A DNA stretch of 64,000 nt from Actibacterium sp. XHP0104 (GCF_025751515.1 NZ_JAOWLE010000002.1:124001-188000), one strand, 5' to 3'. Shown: positions 1-9,836, counted from the stretch's first letter. Translations and numbers: made by a program. Notes: generated by a model from the letters alone, not told the origin.

Positions 1-577
1 GCGCGGCACCCGACCCGGCGATACCAGCCAGCGCCAGCGCCGCCACGATAGCCGTCCAGAACACCGCGCCACCGGGCAGGGCGGCCAGCGACGTCACATC
101 ACCTAGCGGCAGGGTCACCTCTGCCAGCGCCACGCGGGCAGGGGCCAGAACGCCCTTCATCGTCGCATGAGCGGCCAGCGCGAACACGATCAGCACCAGC
201 ACGGCACGCAGGTTGCCCGACCCGGCCAGAACCGTCAGCCGCGAGGCACAGCCGCGCGTCAGCACCATGCCGGCGCCAAACAGCAGCCCGCCCGCCACGA
301 TGGCCAGACCCGGCAGATCGCCCGCCAGAAAGCGGTGGTCGTCAAACGCGATCAGCCCGGCCGCCACGGCGCCTTGGGTGCCGATCAACGCCGTCACCAG
401 CGCGGCCAGCCAGATACCGCCGGCGCGCTTGCGCTCGGCCACGGGACCGGTCACGGCGCGACGGAAACAAAACCCCGTGACCTCGGCCAGCAGGCCAAAG
501 GCCAACCCCAGCAGCAGGCCCAGCCAGATGGCGGCCTGCGGGGCAGTCAGATTTTCAAAGCCAAGGGTCTCGAACAT
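1..577 (-). CDS. YeeE/YedE family sulfur-compound transporter, partial (runs off the left edge)
   Basis: Inner-membrane protein of the YeeE/YedE (TsuA-like) family, which imports thiosulfate or other sulfur compounds. The visible 192 codons encode several hydrophobic helices and the two family signatures: GFCFRR with Cys37 and LTRGCASR with Cys110. Cysteines at these places relay the sulfur substrate in characterised members. The ATG at 575-577 is preceded by a GAGGA ribosome site. The C-terminus lies outside the window, so length cannot be judged and no stop is seen. The gene is divergent from the amidohydrolase at 891. Family assignment is firm; the substrate is inferred. Confidence 0.85.
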   Translation of the reverse strand, partial: MFETLGFENLTAPQAAIWLGLLLGLAFGLLAEVTGFCFRRAVTGPVAERKRAGGIWLAALVTALIGTQGAVAAGLIAFDDHRFLAGDLPGLAIVAGGLLFGAGMVLTRGCASRLTVLAGSGNLRAVLVLIVFALAAHATMKGVLAPARVALAEVTLPLGDVTSLAALPGGAVFWTAIVAALALAGIAGSGAA

Positions 578-890
578 GGCAGCGTCCTCGCGCGCGAAAG
601 AATTTTGTCCCATCTGGGGCCGAATCGCGGATGAATCAAGTTATGCGAATGCGTATTGGGCGCCTCGAGCAGAACGATTTCCTGCCATAACCGGTTGGCG
701 TGGTCTCGTGTCTTGCCCTCCGGGGGCTGGGGGCAACGCTGGTGGTCGAATTTCCCGCCACGGCGTCGGGCCGTCCTTATTAGCGCGATCCGCGCCAGGA
801 GGCGCCGAACAGGCCAATCCGATGGTGCTTGACCTTGCGGGCGCGGGCGATCACCCTGTGCGGCGGAACACGTCAAGGAATACCCCCCAA
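578..890. other. Intergenic region between divergent transporter and amidohydrolase genes
   Basis: These 313 bases must hold both divergent promoters. I see the ribosome site AAGGA (875-879) of the downstream gene and an AT-richer stretch near 638-660 containing a direct repeat of TCGCAT/CGCAT type on the minus strand, a possible regulator site for the transporter. On the plus strand 691-783 reads as a short open stretch ending in LGATLVVEFPATASGRPY, which resembles the C-terminal end of a histidine-kinase ATPase domain, without any start or upstream body. No intact gene is supported. Confidence 0.4.
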
Positions 891-2057
891 ATGCCGGTCA
901 GGAACCGCTTTGCCGAGCTGCACGATGAAATCACCGCCTGGAGGCATGATTTCCACACCCATCCCGAACTGATGTTCGACACTCACCGTACGGCGGCCCG
1001 CGTGGCCGCGCTGTTGACGGCGATGGGATGTGACGAAGTGGCCACCGGCATCGGGCGCACCGGCGTCGTGGGGGTGATCCACGGGCGCAATGGCGCCTCG
1101 GGCAAGGTGATCGGCCTGCGTGCCGACATGGATGCGTTGCCCATCACCGAGGCCACCGGCGCGGCCTATGCCTCGTCCGAGCCGGGCAAGATGCATGCCT
1201 GCGGCCATGACGGCCATAGCTCGATGCTGCTGGGCGCGGCGAAATACCTGGCCGAAACCCGTAATTTCGACGGCACCGCCGTGGTGATCTTTCAGCCCGC
1301 CGAAGAGGGCGGCGGCGGCGGACGCGAGATGGTCGAGGACGGGCTGATGGACCGGTTCGGCATCGACGAGGTCTATGCCCTGCACAACCTGCCGGGCCTG
1401 CCCGTGGGGCAGTTCGCCATTCGCCCCGGCGCGATCATGGCCGCGGCGGATGAATTCCACATCACCGTCACCGGACGGGGCGGCCATGCCGCCAAGCCGC
1501 AGGCGACGGTCGATACCACGCTGGTGGCCAGCCATATCGTGGTGGCGCTGCAATCCATCGTCAGCCGCAACACCGACCCCCTGCGCGAGGCCGTCCTGAC
1601 GGTCAGCGCCTTTCACACCGACAGCACCGCCTATAACGTCATCCCGCAAACCGCGGTCTTGCGCGGCACCGTCCGCAGCATGGACGAGACCACCCGCGAC
1701 CTGATCGTCAAGCGCCTGCATGAGGTCGCCCAGGGCATCGCCGCCAGTTTCGGCGCCCGTGCCGAGGTGAGTTACAACTACGGCTATCCGGTCACGGTGA
1801 ACGCGTCTGAGCAGACCGAATTCGCCGCCGAGGTGGCACGCGGGGTGGCTGGTGAGATCGACACCGAGGCCGACCCGATGATGGCCGCCGAGGATTTCAG
1901 CTATATGCTGAACGCGCGGCCCGGCGCCTATATCTTCCTGGGCAATGGCGACAGCGCGATGCTGCACCATCCCGAATATGATTTCGCCGATGAGGCCATT
2001 CCCTATGGGTGCAGCTGGTTCGCCAGTCTGATCGAGCAGCGCATGCCGCTGGGCTGA
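891..2057 (+). CDS. M20 family metallo-amidohydrolase (hippurate hydrolase-like)
   Basis: Zinc-dependent hydrolase of the M20 peptidase/aminoacylase family, which cleaves N-acyl amino acids or related amides in the cytoplasm. The 388-residue product has the family order: LRADMDALP (76-84), metal-binding MHACGHDGH (101-109), FQPAEEG with the catalytic and metal-binding glutamates 138-139, a central dimerisation domain (AKPQATVDTT, then VIPQTA), and a late AAEDFSYM metal segment. The frame is open further upstream, but the ATG at 891 with AAGGA eleven bases before it and the normal family N-terminus (FRHDFHTHPEL type) set the start. Substrate is unknown. Confidence 0.93.
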   Translation: MPVRNRFAELHDEITAWRHDFHTHPELMFDTHRTAARVAALLTAMGCDEVATGIGRTGVVGVIHGRNGASGKVIGLRADMDALPITEATGAAYASSEPGKMHACGHDGHSSMLLGAAKYLAETRNFDGTAVVIFQPAEEGGGGGREMVEDGLMDRFGIDEVYALHNLPGLPVGQFAIRPGAIMAAADEFHITVTGRGGHAAKPQATVDTTLVASHIVVALQSIVSRNTDPLREAVLTVSAFHTDSTAYNVIPQTAVLRGTVRSMDETTRDLIVKRLHEVAQGIAASFGARAEVSYNYGYPVTVNASEQTEFAAEVARGVAGEIDTEADPMMAAEDFSYMLNARPGAYIFLGNGDSAMLHHPEYDFADEAIPYGCSWFASLIEQRMPLG

Positions 2058-2120
2058 CGCGACATCGGGCCACGCAATCTGGGGCTTTATCCCGTGCCCG
2101 CGCGCCGCTAAGACAGCGCC

Positions 2121-2861
2121 ATGAAACCGTTTCTGATCCTGCAATTGCGCCCCGAGGCCGAGGCCTCGGATGACGAATACCAGGCCTTCCTGCGCAAGGG
2201 CGGGCTGGCCGAGGCCGACACCCATCGCATCCGGCTAGAGCGCGAGGATATCCCCGCCGATCTGAACCTCGACGACTATTCCGGCGTGATTGTCGGCGGC
2301 GGTCCGGGCTGCGTGTCGGATGACCCGGCCAAGAAAACCCCCGAAGAGGCCAAGATCGAGGCCGAGATCCTGGCGCTGATGCCGCAGATCACTGCGCGCG
2401 ACATCCCCTTCATGGGCTGTTGCTATGGCATTGGCGTGCTGGCCCACCATCTGGGCGCAGAGGTGAGTAAGACCCAATATGGCGAACCGGTCGGCACCGC
2501 CGATTGCAGTGTCACGGATGCCGGCCGCGATGACCCGCTGCTGGCCGGTTTGCCGGGCCGGTTCGATGCTTTCGTGGGCCATAAAGAGGCGGTGCAAAAC
2601 CTGCCCGAAGGCGCGGTGCACCTGCTGTCCTCGCCCACATGCCCCTATCAGATGATCCGCTACGGCCAGAACGTCTATGCCACCCAGTTTCACCCCGAGG
2701 CCGATGGCGACGGGTTCGAAACCCGGATCCGCATCTACAAGCACAAGGGCTATTTCCCGCCCGAAGAGGCCGACAGCCTGATCGCCATGTGCCGGGCCGC
2801 TGACGTGCATGTGCCCGAGCTGATCCTGCGCAATTTCGTGAAACGATACGTCACCGCCTGA
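2121..2861 (+). CDS. Class I glutamine amidotransferase (GMP synthase-like GATase domain)
   Basis: Stand-alone 246-residue GATase1 protein that would release ammonia from glutamine or act on a gamma-glutamyl compound. It shows the oxyanion strand GGGPG (59-63), the nucleophile elbow GCCYG with Cys101, and the QFHPE catalytic His-Glu near residue 190. There is no synthetase domain, so it is not GuaA; such free GATases include gamma-glutamyl-type hydrolases. It lies 63 bases after the amidohydrolase on the same strand, so co-transcription is possible. The acceptor or real substrate cannot be read from sequence. Confidence 0.9.
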   Translation: MKPFLILQLRPEAEASDDEYQAFLRKGGLAEADTHRIRLEREDIPADLNLDDYSGVIVGGGPGCVSDDPAKKTPEEAKIEAEILALMPQITARDIPFMGCCYGIGVLAHHLGAEVSKTQYGEPVGTADCSVTDAGRDDPLLAGLPGRFDAFVGHKEAVQNLPEGAVHLLSSPTCPYQMIRYGQNVYATQFHPEADGDGFETRIRIYKHKGYFPPEEADSLIAMCRAADVHVPELILRNFVKRYVTA

Positions 2862-3144
2862 GGTGCGGCTTGCCCGGGGAGTGTTCCGGCCCGTGGAGGG
2901 TGATCTCTGTTTCTGGCAATGGTCATTTCGCCCCCATCCCCAACTGGCAGAGCCGCCAGGCCTCTGACGCCGCCTGCCGCCCCACCCATGTCGCGGCGAA
3001 GGGGCAGGGTCGATGTGGGCTTTGACTATACGCGATACGAGAACTGACGCCGTGCGGCTTCGGCTGTTGCCCCGCAGGAAAAAATACCATTAGTTGAGCG
3101 TGGTGATAAAATATCGCCTTGTGGATTAACGGGAGTGGGAACTT

Positions 3145-3591
3145 ATGCGTTTGATAAAAAGCTTGACCGTCGCATTGTGCGTTTTCGGCGTTGCTGGCTG
3201 CATGCAGGATACGGCAACAGGTGGCGGACAGCAGGCCAAGCGGCAGGTGCCGTGGGATGAGACATTCACCTCCTTCGGGCTAGCCTCTTCCACCGACCGC
3301 GAAGCGTATCTTGCACTTTACAAGGTCGTCGAGTTCGACGGTCAGTTAGAGCTGTGCGGCGTCAGCAAGATCAGCTCGAACCTTGATGCAGGCATCAAGC
3401 GTGAGCTGTTGCGCAACATACGTCTGACGGCCAATGGCAGGCCAGTTGCGAACGACATCAATTTTTTCACTCGCATCACTGCCCGCGACCACCCGAGACT
3501 GGTGCTGGCAACCTGCAAACCGATCAATCTGCAAGCGGGCCCGGATTACGAATTCGACCTCGTTCTGGGCAAGAGCAGTTTCGCAACCTGA
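3145..3591 (+). CDS. Small lipoprotein of unknown function
   Basis: Predicted 148-residue lipoprotein. The N-terminus MRLIKS is followed by a hydrophobic stretch and a lipobox GVAGC with the lipidated cysteine at 19, so the mature protein would be membrane anchored. The rest is soluble and carries two further cysteines (ELCGV and ATCKP), which could form a disulfide in the periplasm. The ATG follows a GGGAG-like site. I recognise no family. It converges with moaA, whose stop lies five bases downstream. Confidence 0.75.
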   Translation: MRLIKSLTVALCVFGVAGCMQDTATGGGQQAKRQVPWDETFTSFGLASSTDREAYLALYKVVEFDGQLELCGVSKISSNLDAGIKRELLRNIRLTANGRPVANDINFFTRITARDHPRLVLATCKPINLQAGPDYEFDLVLGKSSFAT

Positions 3592-3596
3592 CCGGA

Positions 3597-4601
3597 CTAC
3601 CCGCCGGTGTGGCTCATGTGGCGGCTGACCTGGCCGTCGGCCTGTTGGCGGGAATAGTCGAAGTCATGGCCCTTGGGTTTCAGCCCGATCGCCTTGTGAA
3701 TGGCCTCGATCAGCGCGCTGTCGTCTTCGCTGATGCGCAGGGGCGCGCGCAGGTCGGCCATGTCTTCCTGGCCCAGGCACAGGTATAGCTGCCCGGTGCA
3801 GGTCATGCGCACGCGGTTGCAGCTTTCGCAGAAATTATGCGACAGCGGCGTGATGAACCCGATCTTTTGCCCGGTTTCCTCAAGGCGCACATAGCGGGCC
3901 GGGCCGCCGGTGCGCTCGGCCAGATCGGTCAGCGTATAGCGCCCCGCCAGTTCCGCCCGCACATCCGCCAGTGACCAGTACTGGCCCACGCGGTCCTCGT
4001 TGCCCAGATCGCCCATCGGCATGACCTCGATAAAGGTCAGGTCCATGTCGCGCTCGGCGCACCATTCGGCGATGCGGAACAGCTCGTCCTCGTTGAAATC
4101 CTTCAGCGCCACGACGTTGATCTTGACCCGCAGACCCGCCGCTTGGGCCGCATCAATCCCGCGCAGCACCTGCGGCAGGCGGCCCCAGCGGGTGATACGG
4201 GCGAATTTCTCGTCATCCAGCGTATCCAGCGACACGTTCACCCGCCGCACCCCGGCGGCATAAAGATCGGCCGCATAGCGTTCCAGCTGTGATCCGTTGG
4301 TGGTCAGCGTCAGCTCTTTCAACGCGCCGCTGTCCAGATGCCGCGACATGGCGTCAAAGAACGTCATGATCCCCTTGCGCACCAAAGGCTCGCCCCCGGT
4401 GATGCGCAGCTTTTCCACGCCCAGCCCGATAAAGGCGCTGCACATGCGGTCCAGCTCTTCCAGCGTCAAGAGTTCCGCCTTGGGCAGGAAGGTCATGTTT
4501 TCCGACATGCAATAGACGCAGCGAAAATCGCACCGGTCGGTGACCGATACCCGCAGGTAGGTGACCGCGCGTTGAAAGGGATCAATCAGCTGTGGAGTCA
4601 T
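3597..4601 (-). CDS. moaA: GTP 3',8-cyclase (molybdopterin precursor synthesis)
   Basis: Radical SAM enzyme that converts GTP to 3',8-cyclo-GTP, the first step of molybdenum cofactor synthesis. The 334-residue product has the SAM cluster motif CDFRCVYC (Cys24, 28, 31), the SAM-binding RITGGEPL, the C-terminal cluster [11 protein letters not shown] and the terminal GG that enters the active site. The start at 4601 gives the usual MoaA N-terminus; an upstream in-frame ATG at 4676 would overlap the neighbouring gene. It follows alkD by 43 bases at the end of the minus-strand run that starts with glmU. Confidence 0.97.
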   Translation of the reverse strand: MTPQLIDPFQRAVTYLRVSVTDRCDFRCVYCMSENMTFLPKAELLTLEELDRMCSAFIGLGVEKLRITGGEPLVRKGIMTFFDAMSRHLDSGALKELTLTTNGSQLERYAADLYAAGVRRVNVSLDTLDDEKFARITRWGRLPQVLRGIDAAQAAGLRVKINVVALKDFNEDELFRIAEWCAERDMDLTFIEVMPMGDLGNEDRVGQYWSLADVRAELAGRYTLTDLAERTGGPARYVRLEETGQKIGFITPLSHNFCESCNRVRMTCTGQLYLCLGQEDMADLRAPLRISEDDSALIEAIHKAIGLKPKGHDFDYSRQQADGQVSRHMSHTGG

Positions 4602-4644
4602 AGGACAAAGGTAAGCCCGCGCGCGCGGAACGGCAAGCGGCGGC

Positions 4645-5319
4645 CTACAGGTATTTCGCCGCTTCCTTGCGGGCAAAGGGTTTCATCCGGTCGCCATGGG
4701 CCGCGATAAAAGCGCGCACCCGATCGGCGTCATGCTTGGACAGGTCGCGCAGCCACCAGGCCACGGCTTTCTGGATGAACCACTGCCGGTCATCCACATA
4801 GGTGGCGGCCCAGCCCAGCACCCGCTCGCGGATCGCCAGATCGGCGGGCTTGGGCGTGTTCATCTTGGCCCAGGGCAGGGTGATCACCAGCGCGGCGCGG
4901 CGGGTCCACAGGTGGTCCGAGGTCGTCCAGTCCGCAACCTGGTCCACCCGCGCCGGGTCGGCCAGCAGGCGTTTCTGCCCGGCCATGCAGACATGATCGG
5001 CTATCGCCCAGCTGTCGAAATCGGGCACCCATCGGGTGATCAGATCCCACACCGCATCATCGGGCCGTATGCGCGCCTGGGTCAGCAGCTTGGCGGCGGC
5101 GATGCGGGCCTCGAAGATATCGGTGCCCCACAGCGCCTCGGCCAGCGCCACGCGCTGATCGACAGACAGCGCCTGCCGCCAGTCCTTGGTCAGATCATTC
5201 AGCGCCGGGTTGGGCACGCCCAGATAGACGCGCGTCGCCTTGTGATAGGCGGCCGCCCCATCGGCGCGGCCCGGCTCGATATGCTGGTGCAGCGCGTCCA
5301 GCGCCTCGTCCAGCGTCAT
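4645..5319 (-). CDS. DNA alkylation repair protein (AlkD-like HEAT-repeat family)
   Basis: A 224-residue all-helical protein of the DNA_alkylation family, related to AlkD/AlkC glycosylases that remove N3- and N7-alkylpurines. It has tandem HEAT-like helices and the conserved [10 protein letters not shown] and FIQKAVAW segments (FIxKAxxWxLR pattern) near the C-terminus. The ATG at 5319 overlaps the stop of the preceding gene in an ATGA arrangement, which fixes the start. Family membership is clear; enzymatic activity is inferred. Confidence 0.88.
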   Translation of the reverse strand: MTLDEALDALHQHIEPGRADGAAAYHKATRVYLGVPNPALNDLTKDWRQALSVDQRVALAEALWGTDIFEARIAAAKLLTQARIRPDDAVWDLITRWVPDFDSWAIADHVCMAGQKRLLADPARVDQVADWTTSDHLWTRRAALVITLPWAKMNTPKPADLAIRERVLGWAATYVDDRQWFIQKAVAWWLRDLSKHDADRVRAFIAAHGDRMKPFARKEAAKYL

Positions 5320-5861
5320 TCGGGAACCGGAATGCCCGTCGGCGCGCCGTCGAGGGTTTCGCGATTTTTTTCCCAATAGGCGCGGACGCCCTCGGGGCCG
5401 CGTTTTTCGGCCCAGATTTGCAGCGTGTCGCGCTCGCCCACATGGTCGAAGAACGGCACCCCGAACCCGCAAGAGGTCTGCACCATCTCGACCGACATGT
5501 CGAAAATCTGCCGGGTGCCGATGAAACCCGGAAAATGCGCGGCCAGTTCGGCAAAACCCGCGTCATCCACATGCACGGTGCGCGCGGTGCCATAGGCCCG
5601 CATGATCATCGGTTGGGTCGTGAACGAGCACCACATCACCGTCATCCGGTTGGCCTGCAACAGATGGCCCGCGGTCTCATTGCCGCTGCCGGTCAGGTTC
5701 AGCCACAACAGGCGATTGGGGCCCAGAATGCGCAGGCTGTCCATCCCCTTGGGCGAGACATTCACCCGCCCCTCGGGCGCGGCGCTGCCCACGAAAAACA
5801 TGTGCTGTTTCTCGATGAATGCGATGTGGTGGTCTTCGAAGGCGTCAAACTGTTTGGCCAT
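5316..5861 (-). CDS. Pyridoxamine 5'-phosphate oxidase family (FMN-binding split-barrel) protein
   Basis: A 181-residue flavin split-barrel protein. The N-terminal FIEKQHMFFVGSAAPEGRVNVSPKG is the typical entry strand pair of this family, followed by NLTGSGNETAGHLLQ and the MWCSF strand. It is not PdxH itself, which is longer and has other motifs. Such proteins usually bind FMN or heme-like ligands and often lack a known substrate. Start ATG at 5861 lies three bases after glmS; the stop overlaps alkD by four bases, so the three are probably one transcript. Confidence 0.87.
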   Translation of the reverse strand: MAKQFDAFEDHHIAFIEKQHMFFVGSAAPEGRVNVSPKGMDSLRILGPNRLLWLNLTGSGNETAGHLLQANRMTVMWCSFTTQPMIMRAYGTARTVHVDDAGFAELAAHFPGFIGTRQIFDMSVEMVQTSCGFGVPFFDHVGERDTLQIWAEKRGPEGVRAYWEKNRETLDGAPTGIPVPE

Positions 5862-5864
5862 AAC

Positions 5865-7682
5865 TCACTCCACTGTGACGGATTTTGCCAGGTTGCGCGG
5901 CTGGTCGACATCGGTGCCCTTGGCCACGGCCGTGTGATAGGCCAGCAGCTGCGCGGGCAGGGCATAAAGCAGCGGCGCAAAGAGGTCGGGCACATCGGGC
6001 ATCTGCAGCACGTGCCACACCCCGTCGCCGGCCGCCTGGGCGCCCTTGGCATCGGTGATCAGCAGCACCTGACCGCCGCGCGCCAGAACCTCTTGCATGT
6101 TCGAAACGGTCTTGTCGAACAGCCGGTCATGGGGTGCCAACACCACCACCGGCACATGTTCGTCGACCAGCGCGATCGGCCCGTGCTTCAGCTCGCCCGA
6201 GGCATAGCCTTCGGCATGGATGTAGCTGATTTCCTTAAGCTTCAGCGCGCCTTCCAGCGCCAGCGGATACATCGCGCCGCGGCCCAGGAACAGCACGTCG
6301 CGGGCCTCGGACAGCTTGCGCGCCACGCCGTGGATCTCATCCTCCAGCGCCAGCGCGCCGCTCATCAGCCCGGGCAGGGCGCGCAGATCGTTCAGATGGG
6401 CGGTGCGGGCGGTGGCATCCATCCGGCCCAGATCGCCCGCCGCCTTGATCGCCAGCAGCGCCAGAACCGCCAACTGGCAGGTGAACGCCTTGGTCGAGGC
6501 CACACCGACCTCGACCCCCGCCAGGATCGGCAGGGCAATGTCGCTTTCACGCGCGATCGAGCTTTCCGACACGTTCACGATCGACAGGATCGCATCGGCC
6601 TTACCCGCGCAATAGCGCAGCGCCGCCAGCGTGTCGGCGGTTTCGCCCGACTGGCTGACGAACACCGCCAGGGTGCGGCCGGGCAGGGGTGGCTCGCGGT
6701 AACGGAACTCGGACGCGACATCCAGATCGACGGGCAGGCCAGCCAGTTGCTCGAACCAGTATTTCGCGGTGTAGCAGGCCAAATAGGCCGTGCCGCAGGC
6801 CACCATGGTGATCCGGTCAAACCGGGTGAAATCCAGCCCCTCGGGCAGTTTCAGCGATAGGTCAGAACCCAGGTAATGCTGGATCGCGTCGCCCAGAACG
6901 GCGGGCTGCTCGGCGATTTCCTTGGCCATGAAATGCTTGTGACCGGCCTTTTCGATCCGGGCCTCGGCCATCTGGATGCGGCGGATCTCGCGGTTGGCGG
7001 GGCGGCCTTCGGCGTCAAAGATCTGGGCGCCTTCGCGCGTGATCTCGGCCCGGTCGCCCTCTTCCAGATAGGTGATCTGATCGGTCAGCGGCGCCAGTGC
7101 AATGGCATCCGACCCCACGAACATCTCGCCCACGCCCCAGCCGATGGCCAACGGGCTGCCCTTGCGGGCGGCGATCAGCAGATCCTCTTCGCCATCAAAG
7201 AGGAAACACAGCGCAAAGGCGCCCTCAAGCCGGGTCAGCGTCTTGGCGGCTGCATCGCGCGGGGCCAGGCCCTGATCGAGGTAATGCCGCGCCAGCAGGG
7301 CCACGGTTTCGGTGTCGGTCTCGGTCTCGCAGGTCAGACCAACCTCGGCCAGTTCCTCGCGCAGTTCGCGGAAATTCTCGATAATGCCGTTATGCACCAC
7401 CGCCACCGGACCCGAGCGATGCGGATGCGCGTTGCCGACAGAGGGCGCACCATGGGTGGCCCAGCGGGTATGGCCGATGCCGGATTTGCCGGCCAGCGGG
7501 TCATGCACCAGCAGGTCGCTGAGATTGACCAGCTTGCCCACCGCGCGCCGCCGATCCAGCGTGCCATTGTTCACCGTCGCGATGCCAGCGCTGTCATAAC
7601 CGCGATATTCCAGCCGCTTCAGCGCCTCGACCAGAATGGGCGCAACCTCGTGATCGCCCAGAACACCGACAATACCGCACAT
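5865..7682 (-). CDS. glmS: Glutamine--fructose-6-phosphate aminotransferase (isomerizing)
   Basis: Makes glucosamine-6-phosphate from fructose-6-phosphate and glutamine, the entry to UDP-GlcNAc, peptidoglycan and lipid A. The 605 residues match the usual length. The N-terminal Ntn glutaminase begins MCGIVG with catalytic Cys2, followed by EYRGYDSAG and the TRWATHG loop; two SIS domains follow with FVSQSGETADT and the C-terminal KSVTVE end. The gene lies three bases after glmU. No glmS ribozyme precedes it and none would be expected in this group. Confidence 0.98.
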   Translation of the reverse strand: MCGIVGVLGDHEVAPILVEALKRLEYRGYDSAGIATVNNGTLDRRRAVGKLVNLSDLLVHDPLAGKSGIGHTRWATHGAPSVGNAHPHRSGPVAVVHNGIIENFRELREELAEVGLTCETETDTETVALLARHYLDQGLAPRDAAAKTLTRLEGAFALCFLFDGEEDLLIAARKGSPLAIGWGVGEMFVGSDAIALAPLTDQITYLEEGDRAEITREGAQIFDAEGRPANREIRRIQMAEARIEKAGHKHFMAKEIAEQPAVLGDAIQHYLGSDLSLKLPEGLDFTRFDRITMVACGTAYLACYTAKYWFEQLAGLPVDLDVASEFRYREPPLPGRTLAVFVSQSGETADTLAALRYCAGKADAILSIVNVSESSIARESDIALPILAGVEVGVASTKAFTCQLAVLALLAIKAAGDLGRMDATARTAHLNDLRALPGLMSGALALEDEIHGVARKLSEARDVLFLGRGAMYPLALEGALKLKEISYIHAEGYASGELKHGPIALVDEHVPVVVLAPHDRLFDKTVSNMQEVLARGGQVLLITDAKGAQAAGDGVWHVLQMPDVPDLFAPLLYALPAQLLAYHTAVAKGTDVDQPRNLAKSVTVE

Positions 7683-7685
7683 GAA

Positions 7686-9041
7686 CTACTTTGCCTCTTT
7701 CTGCTTGCGCGCCTTCTGTGCCCGCAGCCTATCAAACATTTTCCGGGCAAGCCCCGGTTTATTATCCTGTCGCGTCCGGGCCACCGCCAGCGCGCCCTCG
7801 GGCACGTCGCTGGTGATGACCGAGCCCGAGGCCGTCATCGCCTCGTCCCCCACCGTCACGGGCGCCACCAGCATGGTGTTCGAGCCGATAAAGGCCCGCG
7901 CCCCGATGGCGGTGTGGTGCTTGAACACCCCGTCATAATTGCAGGTGATCGTACCCGCGCCGATATTGGTGGCCTCGCCCACCGATGCGTCGCCAATATA
8001 GCTGAGGTGGTTGACCTTGGCGCCCTGGTCCAGCGTGGCGTTCTTGATCTCGACGAAATTGCCGACATGCACGTTTTCCGACAACTCGGCACCGGGGCGC
8101 AGGCGGGCATAGGGGCCGACGGTCGCCCCGCGCGAGACGTGACAGCCCTCCAGATGCGAAAACGCCCGGATGCGCGCGCCGCTTTCCACGGTGACCTCCG
8201 GGCCGAAGACGACGTTCTGCTCGATCACCGAGTCGCGGCCGATATAGGTGTCATGGCTGAAATGCACGGTCTCGGGGGCGATCAGCGTGACGCCGTTGTC
8301 CAGCGCCTCGGCGCGTTTGAAAGCCTGAAAGATGGCTTCGGCCGCGGCCAGTTCAGTGCGGGTGTTGATGCCCAAGGTCTCGGCCTCGGGGCAGGTGACG
8401 GCGGTGGCCGACAGCCCGCGCGCATTGGCCAGACCGACGATGTCGGTGAGGTAATATTCGCCCGAGGCATTGTCGTTGCCGACCGCGTCGATCAGGCTGA
8501 AGAGTGTATCGGCGTCAGCACAGATAACGCCTGAATTACAAAGTGTTATCGCCCGTTCTTCGGGAGAGGCGTCCTTGAATTCCACGATCCGGTCAAGCCG
8601 CGCGCCATCCATCACAAGCCGCCCATAGCGGCCCGGATCGCCGGCCTCAAACCCCAGCACCACCACCGCGTGATCGCGCCGGGCCTCGGCCATGGCCATC
8701 AGCGTCTCAGCCCGGATAAAGGGCGTGTCGCCATAAAGAACGAACACATCGCCCGCAAACCCGTCCAGCGCCGCGCGCGCCTGGGCCACGGCATGGGCGG
8801 TGCCCAGCTGTTCGGATTGCTCGGCGATGGCGATTGTGTCGTCATAGTCAGCAGCGGCCGCGCGCACCGCGTCGGCCCCATGGCCCACCACCAGCACCGC
8901 GCGCGCGGGGTCCAGCGCGGCACCAGCGGCCAGCGCATGGGCGAAAAGCGGTGCGCCCCCCAGCGGGTGCAGCACCTTGGGCAGGTCCGAATTCATCCGG
9001 GTTCCCTGGCCCGCGGCCAGAACGATCAGCGCGGTCGACAT
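7686..9041 (-). CDS. glmU: Bifunctional UDP-N-acetylglucosamine pyrophosphorylase/glucosamine-1-phosphate N-acetyltransferase
   Basis: Catalyses the last two steps to UDP-GlcNAc in the cytosol. The 451-residue product starts with the nucleotidyltransferase loop LAAGQGTRM (8-16), then LYGDTPF (metal-binding Asp) and the N-terminal domain, and from about residue 250 has the left-handed beta-helix hexapeptide repeats with NFVEIKN and the acetyltransferase GAGTITCNYDG segment. The ATG at 9041 is chosen because upstream in-frame sequence is not conserved in type. First gene of the glmU-glmS-PPOX-alkD-moaA run; divergent from gph. Confidence 0.98.
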   Translation of the reverse strand: MSTALIVLAAGQGTRMNSDLPKVLHPLGGAPLFAHALAAGAALDPARAVLVVGHGADAVRAAAADYDDTIAIAEQSEQLGTAHAVAQARAALDGFAGDVFVLYGDTPFIRAETLMAMAEARRDHAVVVLGFEAGDPGRYGRLVMDGARLDRIVEFKDASPEERAITLCNSGVICADADTLFSLIDAVGNDNASGEYYLTDIVGLANARGLSATAVTCPEAETLGINTRTELAAAEAIFQAFKRAEALDNGVTLIAPETVHFSHDTYIGRDSVIEQNVVFGPEVTVESGARIRAFSHLEGCHVSRGATVGPYARLRPGAELSENVHVGNFVEIKNATLDQGAKVNHLSYIGDASVGEATNIGAGTITCNYDGVFKHHTAIGARAFIGSNTMLVAPVTVGDEAMTASGSVITSDVPEGALAVARTRQDNKPGLARKMFDRLRAQKARKQKEAK

Positions 9042-9170
9042 GCGTGCAGCCCCTTTTCCTTTGGCTTTGCACCTTTTATCGGGGATATGGGCATTCGCAA
9101 GGGAAAGCCGATCAAAAGGCGTTACGCCAGATTTCAACCTGTCGGCAAAGTGTTGCCGGGAAAGGGTGCC

Positions 9171-9836
9171 ATGCGCACGGTAATCTTCGATCTCGACGGC
9201 ACGCTGGCCGACACCAGTGGCGACCTGATCGCCGCCGCCAATGCCTGTTTCCAGGGGCTGGGTCTGGGCACGCCGCTGGACCCGGTGCGGGATCAGTCCA
9301 CGGCCTTTCACGGCGGGCGGGCGATGCTGCGCCTGGGGTTCGACCGCATCGGTCCCGGCTATGGCGAGGCCGATATCGACCGGCAGTTTCCGCTGCTGCT
9401 GGACGCCTATGACGCCGAGATCGACCGGCACACGGTTCTGTATCCGGGGGTGATGGACGCGATCGAGGCCCTGCGGCGCGAGGGCACGGCGGTTGGTATC
9501 TGCACCAACAAGCCCGAATACCTGGCCGAAAAGCTGTTGCAGCGGCTGGGGGTGCGGGATGTGTTCGCCTCGCTGGTGGGGGCCGATACCCTGCCGCAGC
9601 GCAAGCCCGACCCGACGCCCTATCGCGCGGCGGTCGAGCGCGCGGGCGGGATCTTTGAGCGCTCGGTGCTGATTGGAGACACGGTCACCGACCGCGACAC
9701 CGCACGCAATGCGGGGGTGCCTTGTGTGCTGGTCACCTTTGGCCCCGAGGGGCGCGCGGTGGCCGATCTGGCGCCTGAGGCGCTGTTGGATCACTACGAC
9801 GATCTGGGGCGGGTTGTGGGCCTGCTGTTACCCTGA
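9171..9836 (+). CDS. gph: Phosphoglycolate phosphatase-type HAD hydrolase
   Basis: HAD superfamily phosphatase of 221 residues. Motif I FDLDGTLADT (6-15) carries the nucleophile, CTNKPE is motif II, the lysine of RKPDP is motif III and IGDTVTDRDTA is motif IV. The pattern and length fit Gph, which removes 2-phosphoglycolate produced by oxidative DNA repair or oxygenation reactions; exact substrate is inferred. The ATG at 9171 begins directly before motif I as usual. It shares a 129-base divergent promoter region with glmU, and a palindromic repeat follows its stop. Confidence 0.87.
   Translation: MRTVIFDLDGTLADTSGDLIAAANACFQGLGLGTPLDPVRDQSTAFHGGRAMLRLGFDRIGPGYGEADIDRQFPLLLDAYDAEIDRHTVLYPGVMDAIEALRREGTAVGICTNKPEYLAEKLLQRLGVRDVFASLVGADTLPQRKPDPTPYRAAVERAGGIFERSVLIGDTVTDRDTARNAGVPCVLVTFGPEGRAVADLAPEALLDHYDDLGRVVGLLLP

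Noticed and set aside
873-2225. A 450-codon minus-strand frame
   Set aside because: Antisense to the M20 amidohydrolase, which has all catalytic motifs.
5865-7682. glmS ribozyme
   Set aside because: The gap to glmU is only three bases, and such ribozymes belong to Gram-positive groups.
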